Source: Leptonema illini DSM 21528 (lineage in GTDB: Bacteria > Spirochaetota > Leptospiria > Leptospirales > Leptonemataceae). From it: a stretch of DNA of 64,000 nucleotides. The notes below the pieces were generated by a model. That model saw only the letters and a list, made by a program, of their open reading frames with translations, ran no database searches and was not told the DNA's origin. The stretch spans positions 2,473,684 to 2,537,683 of the forward strand of contig NZ_JH597773.1 of assembly GCF_000243335.1 (NCBI RefSeq), given 5' to 3'. The position numbers were made by a program, and so were the translations under genes. Shown here piece after piece: positions 26,791 to 33,840 of this stretch (its first letter is position 1; every line of letters begins with the position of its first letter).

Positions 26791-27143
26791 GGGAAGCGGC
26801 AGGTATGCTTTCTAAGGCGGCCTTTTCGGTGTACCTGCGTTGTCGTGATGGGGAGAGTACGGGCTTCGGGCTGATGACCATGCCGCAGTCCACATGCATT
26901 AAGGCCTCTGATCCCGACATGTTAGTGCGGCGCAGCGACGTCCTGGGCTGCGTCGATCGCACGGCTGTGCTTCCCTGCATGGACTCTGCCTTTACCTCTG
27001 ATATCATCGCCACGAATTTTGCCATGAATTGCTCGATCGAAACGGTGCCTTTCTTGATCAATAATGTCAGTCATCCGCTTCAGGGTAACCTTCTTACTGA
27101 CCTGACATCCTCACAGAGCAAGTTCTATTACGGCTGCTATTGA
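26712..27143 (+). CDS. seven-Cys lipoprotein, paralogue B
   Basis: The start is ATG 26712 (MRRILLVLAILSSC), 143 residues. A TTG nine bases earlier is open but overlaps the -10 box. The lipobox is ILSSC with Cys14. The mature protein shares VDGDETV, six cysteines and the ending FYYGCY with its paralogues, and is most similar to the protein at 27444, with which it also shares its promoter DNA. The mRNA is predicted to be leaderless. It lies between copZ and copA but its own promoter lacks the copper operator. Function unknown; probably envelope-anchored and disulfide-bonded or metal-binding. Confidence 0.82.
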   Translation: MRRILLVLAILSSCTVGVDGDETVRAREAAGMLSKAAFSVYLRCRDGESTGFGLMTMPQSTCIKASDPDMLVRRSDVLGCVDRTAVLPCMDSAFTSDIIATNFAMNCSIETVPFLINNVSHPLQGNLLTDLTSSQSKFYYGCY

Positions 27144-27443
27144 GTTATAACGTCGGGGTCGAACGAAACCGGCAATGCCCGGCATTTGGGTGTGAGGCAG
27201 AGAGGTTTCAACGATACAGCGGGTAAGACTCACCTGACAGCGCAGCTTTCTGAGATTTTTTCGCGTCTTTCGCGTTTTTCGCGGTAAAGGGTTTTCTGGC
27301 ATTTGGCGAAAGCGGCGGAATTAAACCTCTGAGTGCGTTGAGGGCACAGAGATAGAGGGCAGAGAAAATCAAAGAGAAGTTCTCCGCTCAGTCTCTCTGT
27401 TGCTACTTGACAGATCCACACAATCCGTCTACAATTGCCATCA
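27144..27443. other. intergenic region with dispersed-repeat-like DNA
   Basis: These 300 bases carry no supported gene. They contain a self-similar stretch around 27250-27290 (CGCGTCTTTCGCG, then TTTTTCGCGG), the purine-rich CACAGAG repeat at 27322-27380 and the promoter of the next lipoprotein gene. The CGCGTCTTTCGCG and CACAGAG motifs resemble low-complexity dispersed intergenic repeats of other bacteria. Confidence 0.6.
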
Positions 27444-27522
27444 ATGCGCCGCATTCTTCTTGTTTTCGTAATACTCTCAAGCTGCACGTTCGGCGTTGAT
27501 GGCGATGAGACCGTATCGACGG
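27322..27522 (+). repeat. direct repeat copy 2: leader, promoter and lipoprotein start
   Basis: This is the second copy of the roughly 200-base unit at 26590-26790, offset by 732 bases. Identity is highest over GGGCACAGAGATAGAGGGCA and its following 25 bases, and again at the -10 box, where both read GTCTACAATTGCCA. The divergence sits mostly in the spacer and signal-peptide codons. Confidence 0.85.
27407..27435 (+). promoter_or_regulatory. strong sigma70-type promoter, predicted leaderless start
   Basis: TTGACA (27407-27412), a 17-base spacer and TACAAT (27430-27435) lie 8 bases before ATG 27444. The geometry is identical to the promoter at 26675, so a leaderless transcript is again predicted. 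Confidence 0.82.
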
Positions 27523-27869
27523 GCGAGGCGCTGCAGGAACTGAAACTGGCCGCTCTTTCTAACGTTCTTCGCTGCCATCCCGAAGCGGTCGAGGCAGAGA
27601 CCTATGCCCTGCAGCAGTCCCTCTGCCTCGACGCCGAGAACAAGTCGATACTACTTCGAAGAAGCGATGTGGAAGGATGCGTCGAGCGTATTCGCTTTTT
27701 TCCGTGTCAGGATAGCTACTCTATGACGATCTTCTTTACCCGGGTTTTCGCAATGAACTGCCCGATGGAAACGGTTCCCTTTGCATTCAATAGCGTCAGC
27801 CATCCCTTTCAGGGGAATATCATGACCGGTTTCGACGGACGCCCCGGATTCTGGTATTCCTGCCTGTAG
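27444..27869 (+). CDS. seven-Cys lipoprotein, paralogue C
   Basis: The start is ATG 27444 (MRRILLVFVILSSC), 141 residues, lipobox ILSSC with Cys14. It keeps VDGDETV and all six additional cysteines of the family (RC, LC, GC, PC, NC and the terminal SC), plus the block METVPF and HPFQGN. It sits immediately upstream of the copA promoter. There is no Shine-Dalgarno; the promoter geometry predicts a leaderless mRNA. Function unknown. Confidence 0.82.
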   Translation: MRRILLVFVILSSCTFGVDGDETVSTGEALQELKLAALSNVLRCHPEAVEAETYALQQSLCLDAENKSILLRRSDVEGCVERIRFFPCQDSYSMTIFFTRVFAMNCPMETVPFAFNSVSHPFQGNIMTGFDGRPGFWYSCL

Positions 27870-27900
27870 ATGCCGGCGATGCAAATTTTTCTCGCCGCGC

Positions 27901-27931
27901 TTGACCTTCCCATCATGGGAAGGTTTACATT
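27901..27931 (+). promoter_or_regulatory. CueR-type promoter/operator of copA
   Basis: -35 TTGACC (27901-27906) and -10 TACATT (27926-27931) are 19 bases apart. The spacer region carries the perfect palindrome ACCTTCCCAT-C-ATGGGAAGGT (27904-27924). This is the textbook arrangement for a CueR-activated copper promoter and matches the copZ operator half-sites. Confidence 0.93.
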
Positions 27932-27996
27932 GAACTGTATCAACGAGAAGATGACGGGAAGCCAGCGGCTTCGCCGGAATAATACAGGAAGACATT

Positions 27997-30489
27997 ATGA
28001 AAACCGATACAGGCGACCAGACAGCGAAAACGATACCCACTACGGGCTCCGTGCCCGTCTCGATTCCGACCTCGCTGCCCATATCTATTCCGATTGAGGG
28101 CATGACATGCGCCGCCTGTGTCGGACGTGTTCAGCGGGCCGTCGCAAAGGCCGACGGCGTCGAAGGCGTTTCGGTGAATCTGGCGACGGAAAAGGCCGAG
28201 CTGGCGCTGCGAGATAATGCGGCACTACAGTCGGCCATCGATGCCGTAACAGATAGCGGCTATGGCGTTCCACTCGAAGAATTCGATCTGGAGATCGGCG
28301 GCATGACCTGCGCCTCCTGTGTGAATCGAGTAGAGAAAGCGCTTCGCAAACTACCCGGCCTTCTTGATGCCTCTGTGAATCTGGCGACCGAGCAGGCCCA
28401 TGTGCGCTTTCCTGTCGGAGCCGTTTCTACGGCCGATCTGATTCGCGCCGTTGAAGAGGCGGGTTATACGGCGCAATTGCCGGTAAGCTCTCAGTCGGCG
28501 GCCGAAGAGCGTCAGCAAGAAGCGGAGCGCAAGCTTCAACGCGAGAAAAGGACTCTTGCCGCTTCCATTCTGTTAACGCTTCCGCTCGTTATTCCGATGC
28601 TTCTTGAGCCCTTCGGATTCGCGGCAATGCTACCGGGCTGGTGGCAGCTTCTTCTGGCCACGCCCGTTCAGTTTCTATTCGGAGCTCGTTTCTACAAAGC
28701 GGCCTATCATGCGGTGCGCGCGAAATCAGGCAACATGGATCTGCTTGTCTCTCTCGGCACGTCGGCGGCCTTCGGACTTTCGCTCTATCATCTGCTCACG
28801 GCAGGCGAGCATGCCCATCATGCAGGCCTTTATTTTGAAAGCTCGGCGGCGGTGATCACGCTTGTTCTGCTCGGTAAGTTTCTTGAGAGCCGGGCAAAAT
28901 ACCGCACCACCGAGGCCATTCGAGCGTTGCAGAAGCTGCGACCGGCTATGGCCCGCGTTCAAAAAGGCAACGATTTCATCGAAACGCCCGTCGAACAGAT
29001 CCGCAGCGGCGACGTCGTCATGGTGCGACCCGGCGAGACGGTTTCGGTGGACGGGGTCATCGAAGAAGGCGAAAGCGAAATCGACGAATCGATGTTAACC
29101 GGCGAATCGTTACCCGTATCAAAGCGGAAGGGAGATGCCGTGTCAGGCGGATCGGTAAACGGAAGCGGCATGCTGCTTGTACGCACGACAGCCGTCGGCG
29201 CCGAAACGATGCTTTCGCGCATCATCAGACTTGTCGAGACGGCGCAGGCTGGTCGTGCTCCGATACAGCGTCTGGTCGATCGTATCAGCGAGGTCTTTGT
29301 GCCCGTCGTGCTTGGCGTCGCCGTGCTTACCATTCTCGCATGGGGATTCCTGACCGGTAACTGGGAGCAGGCGCTGATTCACGGAGTGGCCGTTCTTGTC
29401 ATCGCCTGTCCGTGCGCCCTGGGCCTTGCCACTCCGACTGCCATCATGGTCGGTACCGGACTCGGCGCCCGCCTTGGCATCCTGATTCGCGACGCCGAGG
29501 CACTTGAGCGCGCCCATGCCATCCAGACGATTCTGTTCGATAAGACCGGAACGTTAACCATAGGACGCCCCGAGCTTGTCGAGCTGATTCCCATAAGCGA
29601 AGACGAACTGGCGTCGCTGATAAAAGCCGCCGCTTTACAGAAGACAAGCGAGCATCCGCTTGCGCATGCCGTCGTAAAAGCGGCCGAGAAGGCCGGTATC
29701 GACGTGCCCGAAGCGACAGAGGTCAGGGCCCTGCCCGGTCGCGGCATCGAAGGAAAAGTCGGTGATTCGTCGTTGCGGCTTGGAAGCGCTACCATGCTTG
29801 AAGAGATGCAGCTGACGTTACCCGCCGGTGAGATCATCGAGCCTCTGAATCGCGAAGGGCGCACCGTATCGTTTCTTGTCGATGTGCATAACCGCAGCAT
29901 TCTTGCCATTCTCGGCTTCGCCGACATGATAAAGCCGACGGCCTTGAAAACGATACAGAAACTGAAAGAGCTGAAGATCCATACGGCTATGCTCACCGGC
30001 GATAACAGAGCAAGCGCCGATCGTATCGCGAAAGATCTGCCTCTTGACGAAGTCATCGCCAACGTCTTACCCGAGAAAAAGGCGGACGTCGTAAAAGAGC
30101 GTCGCGACAGAGGCGAGGTTGTGGCGATGGTCGGCGATGGTATCAACGATGCTCCGGCGCTCGCCGCCGCCGACGTCAGTATGGCTATGGCTACGGGAAC
30201 CGATGTTGCGATGTCGTCGTCGGGCATCACCCTGATGAACGGGAATCCGCTGCTGATTCCCGACGCCATCGAGCTCTCTCGAAGAACTTACGCGAAGATC
30301 AGGCAGGGATTGTTCTGGGCCTTCATCTACAACGTCATCGGCATTCCTCTTGCCGCCGCCGGGTATCTGAGCCCCGTCCTTGCAGGCCTGGCGATGGCGC
30401 TTTCCAGCGTCAGCGTCGTTACCAACGCCCTGCTTCTGCGTCGCTGGAAGCCTGCAAGCATGCAGACAGAGAAGAGGCCAGCTCATTAA
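27997..30489 (+). CDS. copA: Cu(I)-exporting P1B-type ATPase
   Basis: The 830-residue pump has two N-terminal HMA domains (GMTCAAC, Cys38/41; GMTCASC, Cys105/108) and eight predicted membrane helices. The TGE actuator motif lies at 368-370 and the transmembrane metal site Cys471-Pro-Cys473. The phosphorylation site is Asp515 in DKTGT; the SEHP nucleotide-binding motif and GDGINDAP hinge follow. CPC plus duplicated CxxC domains indicate Cu(I)/Ag(I) export across the inner membrane. CAGGAAGACATT gives a good ribosome binding site, with a leader of about 60 bases from a CueR-type promoter. The CueR-like regulator follows 19 bases downstream, and the CopZ chaperone is encoded nearby. Confidence 0.97.
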   Translation: MKTDTGDQTAKTIPTTGSVPVSIPTSLPISIPIEGMTCAACVGRVQRAVAKADGVEGVSVNLATEKAELALRDNAALQSAIDAVTDSGYGVPLEEFDLEIGGMTCASCVNRVEKALRKLPGLLDASVNLATEQAHVRFPVGAVSTADLIRAVEEAGYTAQLPVSSQSAAEERQQEAERKLQREKRTLAASILLTLPLVIPMLLEPFGFAAMLPGWWQLLLATPVQFLFGARFYKAAYHAVRAKSGNMDLLVSLGTSAAFGLSLYHLLTAGEHAHHAGLYFESSAAVITLVLLGKFLESRAKYRTTEAIRALQKLRPAMARVQKGNDFIETPVEQIRSGDVVMVRPGETVSVDGVIEEGESEIDESMLTGESLPVSKRKGDAVSGGSVNGSGMLLVRTTAVGAETMLSRIIRLVETAQAGRAPIQRLVDRISEVFVPVVLGVAVLTILAWGFLTGNWEQALIHGVAVLVIACPCALGLATPTAIMVGTGLGARLGILIRDAEALERAHAIQTILFDKTGTLTIGRPELVELIPISEDELASLIKAAALQKTSEHPLAHAVVKAAEKAGIDVPEATEVRALPGRGIEGKVGDSSLRLGSATMLEEMQLTLPAGEIIEPLNREGRTVSFLVDVHNRSILAILGFADMIKPTALKTIQKLKELKIHTAMLTGDNRASADRIAKDLPLDEVIANVLPEKKADVVKERRDRGEVVAMVGDGINDAPALAAADVSMAMATGTDVAMSSSGITLMNGNPLLIPDAIELSRRTYAKIRQGLFWAFIYNVIGIPLAAAGYLSPVLAGLAMALSSVSVVTNALLLRRWKPASMQTEKRPAH

Positions 30490-30508
30490 TAGTACGAAGG
30501 AAAGCACC

Positions 30509-30952
30509 ATGCCAGTCAGTGAACGATCCTCTGAAGCGGGCCTGAACATCGGACGTGTGGCCGCAAGATCCGGAGTCAGCGCGAAGCTGATCCGACACTA
30601 TGAATCGATCGGGCTTATTCGCAAGCCCGGTCGTAACGATTCCGGATACCGACTGTATAACGACAACGACGTGCACACGCTTCGTTTTATCAAACGGGCC
30701 AGAGGCCTGGGCTTTTCCCTCGAAAAGATCAAACATCTGCTCGGCCTATGGCAGAATCGCCGACGTGCAAGTCAGGATGTGAAGCGTCTTGCCGCCGCTC
30801 ATCTGAAAGAACTGGAACAGAAGATTGCTGAGATGCAGAGCATGGCGACGACGCTGAATCATCTGATCAACCACTGTCACGGCGATGGAAGGCCGGATTG
30901 TCCCATCCTTGCCGATCTGGCGGGCGAATCGTCAGACGCCGCCTGTCACTGA
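30509..30952 (+). CDS. cueR: MerR-family copper regulator, CueR-like
   Basis: The start at ATG 30509 (CGAAGGAAAG upstream) gives 147 residues. The N-terminal winged helix (LNIGRVAARSGVSAKLIRHYE, then GLIRK...GYRLY) is typical of MerR proteins, followed by the dimerisation helix. The metal loop holds Cys123 and Cys131 eight residues apart with sequence CHGDGRPDC, and Ser88 occupies the position of CueR Ser77; both features mark sensors of monovalent copper or silver. It should twist and activate the 19-bp-spacer promoters at copZ and copA. It is probably co-transcribed with copA, giving feedback. Confidence 0.93.
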   Translation: MPVSERSSEAGLNIGRVAARSGVSAKLIRHYESIGLIRKPGRNDSGYRLYNDNDVHTLRFIKRARGLGFSLEKIKHLLGLWQNRRRASQDVKRLAAAHLKELEQKIAEMQSMATTLNHLINHCHGDGRPDCPILADLAGESSDAACH

Positions 30953-30957
30953 GATGT

Positions 30958-31581
30958 TTAGCGGCGCCCTTTCAAAAGAAGCATCGGATATTCCCGCCCC
31001 GTCTTCTGCTTCAGATGTACAAAGGCCGTTTCGACGGTCACATCGTCAAAGCCGGCGGCTAACGCGGCCGTTTCAAGCTGATCCTTTGAGAAGCCATGAT
31101 GCAGCTCGCCGGCATTCGGATCATCGTGAAAGCTTCCGTCTTCGGTTTCGAGGTCGATGACGCCGATCCGACCGCCCGGCTTCAAAGCACGGTGAAATTC
31201 ACGCAGAACGGACTCGATATCCTCAATATGATGAAAGGTCATCGTCGAAACGATGACGTCGATCGTGCGGTCGGCGACACCGGGCAATAGCGCCTCATGT
31301 GGATCAAAAACTCTCGCCTCTACGCCTGTCAGTCCACCCCGGACGATCTTTTCGCGAAAGCGATCCGCCATGCCCTGTGATGGCTCCATGCCAATGACCG
31401 AACCGACATGAGGGCGCAGGCCGAGCGAAACAAGTCCGGTGCCGGCTCCATAGTCAAGCAGCGTCATGTCGGAGCGAAACGTCAGATGCGATAGGAAAAC
31501 CTGCACATGCCTTTCGGCCATGGCCAGACGTCCGGGGTTTTCATCCCACGTCTGCGCTGCGGTGTCAAAATGAGCAGACAT
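30958..31581 (-). CDS. SAM-dependent class I methyltransferase
   Basis: This 207-residue protein has the SAM-binding motif I LLDYGAGTGLVSLGL, the acidic residue of motif II in GMEPSQGM, and the later motifs FDPHEALLPG, MTFHHIED and LKPGGRIGVID. It resembles the small UbiE/Methyltransf_11-type enzymes. The substrate is unknown. It is convergent with cueR, with only 5 bases between the stop codons, and is not obviously part of the copper system. Confidence 0.88.
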   Translation of the reverse strand: MSAHFDTAAQTWDENPGRLAMAERHVQVFLSHLTFRSDMTLLDYGAGTGLVSLGLRPHVGSVIGMEPSQGMADRFREKIVRGGLTGVEARVFDPHEALLPGVADRTIDVIVSTMTFHHIEDIESVLREFHRALKPGGRIGVIDLETEDGSFHDDPNAGELHHGFSKDQLETAALAAGFDDVTVETAFVHLKQKTGREYPMLLLKGRR

Positions 31582-31749
31582 TTATACACTATACAGGTAT
31601 ACGGTCAGCCCGGCCAGCATTTTTGGCGTCGCTTCCTTTGCCACTCGCCCTTTCGCGTATCGACTCTTCACACATCTCTGCACAGGTAGAGAGCCAGGCA
31701 CGGACAAAAAGCAATTGACACTTCTTCGCTAAAGACGTCCGATTCCTGC

Positions 31750-32823
31750 ATGCTTGGATTTCGCTTTATAAAAACACGTCCCACCGACTACGTCATCCTC
31801 TTCCGCAACGGAAAGGCCCGGCGCCACGGTACAGCTCTCAGCTTCTTCTATTATGCTCCCTCTTCAAGCCTTGTCATCGTTCCGGCCGGCAGCCGGGATG
31901 CGAACTGCATCTTTAACGAAACGACGGCCGATTTCCAAAACGTCGCCATTCAGGGCCAGTTCACTTACTCCATCATTGATCCGCTGAAGCTTGCGACGCT
32001 TCTTGATTTCTCCGTCGATATTCACGGACGCTACACCGGCGACGGAATGGAAAAGCTTCCCGTCCGTTTTACGAACGTCGTGCAGATCACGCTGCGCGAA
32101 AAGCTCAAAAGCCTGACGCTTCGCGAGGCGCTTACCTCGGGAACGATGCTTGTCGAGCATGTGCGCACACGCCTTAAAGAAAACGAAACGCTGACGGCGC
32201 TGGGTCTTGAGCTTCTTGACTTTACCATCTTACAGATCAGCCCCACGCCCGATATGGCAAGAGCGCTTGAGGCGACGGCAAGAGAGATGCTGCTCAAAGA
32301 GGCCGATCAGGCCGTCTACGAGCGACGCAACTTCGCCGTCGAGCAGGAGCGACGCATCAAAGAAAACGAGCTGCAAACGCAGATCGCCGTCGAAGAAAAG
32401 AACCGCATCATCCGCGAAGAGCAGATGAACGCCGAGATCGCCGTGCAGGAGAAGGTGCGCGTCGTCGAAGAGACGAAGATGGAATCGGCGCGAAGCCTCG
32501 AACGAAAACGCAAAGAGATCGAACAGGAAAAACTCGAGGCCGAGATCCAGCTTGAAGAGCGCCGCCGCGAGCTTGTGGCCAATACCTCGCATAACCTGAT
32601 CGAACAGGCGAAGGCAAAATCCGAGGCGACGCGCATGGAGCTCGCTCTGCTGCGCGATCTCAGCCCGGAACTGGTCGAGGCGCTGCTTCTCAATCACATG
32701 GACGCGGGAAGCATGGTGGCTCGAGCGATGCGCGACCTTTCGCGCAACGCCGATAAGATCGGTAATCTGAACATCAGTCCCGAACTTCTTGAATCCCTCA
32801 TCGATAGGGCGCCGAAAAAATAA
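31750..32823 (+). CDS. SPFH/band-7 domain protein
   Basis: The 357 residues begin directly with an SPFH-type domain (about 1-190), without a signal peptide or membrane helix. A long charged coiled coil (about 190-300; EERRI, EEKNRI, EQEKLEAEIQLEERRREL) and a short C-terminal domain follow. SPFH proteins assemble into ring- or cage-like membrane scaffolds. Lack of a membrane helix suggests a cytoplasmic or peripheral member. The NAD-kinase-like gene starts 3 bases downstream, and the third gene overlaps that one, indicating a three-gene operon. Confidence 0.87.
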   Translation: MLGFRFIKTRPTDYVILFRNGKARRHGTALSFFYYAPSSSLVIVPAGSRDANCIFNETTADFQNVAIQGQFTYSIIDPLKLATLLDFSVDIHGRYTGDGMEKLPVRFTNVVQITLREKLKSLTLREALTSGTMLVEHVRTRLKENETLTALGLELLDFTILQISPTPDMARALEATAREMLLKEADQAVYERRNFAVEQERRIKENELQTQIAVEEKNRIIREEQMNAEIAVQEKVRVVEETKMESARSLERKRKEIEQEKLEAEIQLEERRRELVANTSHNLIEQAKAKSEATRMELALLRDLSPELVEALLLNHMDAGSMVARAMRDLSRNADKIGNLNISPELLESLIDRAPKK

Positions 32824-32826
32824 GGC

Positions 32827-33840
32827 ATGCAGCTGGAACGCATCATCGTCGTCAGGCGTCCGACGCGGCTTGAAGAGCTGAAACGGCGCTTCAACACGAA
32901 GTCGCAGGCGGAGTTCTATGTGCAGAGCCGCGGCCAGTCCTTCGACGACTACGAGCTCGAAGACATGACGTACAGCGAAGCGCGCGAGGCGGTGCTTCGC
33001 GCCATTCCGCGCAGCGTGAAGTTCCTCGAACTTGATCGCAGTTTTCTTCCTAACTATGTTTTCGCTCCCGATGATCTTGTGCTCACGCTCGGCCAGGACG
33101 GCCTCGTCGTCAACACGGCGAAATACCTCGACGGACAGAACATTCTCGCCGTGAACCCCGATCCGGCGCGATTCGATGGCATCCTGCTGCCTTTCAAGGT
33201 CGACGACGTTCAGAAGACCATCGAGGCCTACGAAGCAGATGCGCTCGGCGTGCGTCCGATAACGATGGCAAAGGCCGCGCTTAACGACGGGCAGGAGCTT
33301 CTCGCCTTCAACGATCTTTTTATCGGGCCGAAAACGCATACGAGCGCCCGATACTCGATCCGATATCGCAACGCCGTCGAAAACCACTCTTCAAGCGGGC
33401 TTATCGTTTCGACTCCGGCCGGCAGCACCGGCTGGATGAGCTCGCTTTACAATCAGACGGCCGGCATCGCACAGTTCGCCGGATTGCAGCCGCAGAGTAT
33501 ATCCAAAAAGTCGCAGAATAAAACGCAGCCAAAAAGCCCGGATGCGTCTTCGTCTCTTTCACAGTCGCCTCTTGCGGCGCCGCGTCTCACATGGGAAGAA
33601 CGCCGCTTGCTTTTTCTCGTTCGCGAGCCCTTTCGCAGTCAGGTCAGCCAGACCGATATCGTCGCCGGCTTCATCGAAGAAGGAGAAGATCTTGTTCTTG
33701 AAAGTCATATGCCAGAAAGCGGAGTCATCTTTTCTGACGGCATGGAGTGGGACTTCATGCAATTCAACTCGGGCACTGTGGCCCGTGTCTCGGTCTCTGA
33801 TAAACGAACGAACCTGCTCGTAGCGGAAAAGATCTCATGA
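32827..33840 (+). CDS. NAD kinase-like protein
   Basis: The 337-residue product has the two signatures of ATP-NAD kinases: a GGDG-equivalent loop reading LGQDGLV (residues 88-94) and the substrate motif STPAGSTGW (195-203). The second Gly of the usual GGDG is Gln, although the key Asp91 is retained. An insertion of Ser/Gln/Lys-rich residues (about 222-250) interrupts the C-terminal part. It may phosphorylate NAD or act on a related nucleotide; the altered loop makes canonical activity uncertain. It lies between the SPFH gene and the GGDEF sensor gene, with an ATGA overlap to the latter. Confidence 0.78.
   Translation: MQLERIIVVRRPTRLEELKRRFNTKSQAEFYVQSRGQSFDDYELEDMTYSEAREAVLRAIPRSVKFLELDRSFLPNYVFAPDDLVLTLGQDGLVVNTAKYLDGQNILAVNPDPARFDGILLPFKVDDVQKTIEAYEADALGVRPITMAKAALNDGQELLAFNDLFIGPKTHTSARYSIRYRNAVENHSSSGLIVSTPAGSTGWMSSLYNQTAGIAQFAGLQPQSISKKSQNKTQPKSPDASSSLSQSPLAAPRLTWEERRLLFLVREPFRSQVSQTDIVAGFIEEGEDLVLESHMPESGVIFSDGMEWDFMQFNSGTVARVSVSDKRTNLLVAEKIS

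Noticed and set aside
32230-33387. Minus-strand open frame spanning the SPFH/NAD-kinase-like junction
   Set aside because: It covers two real plus-strand genes and their junction and shows no domain.
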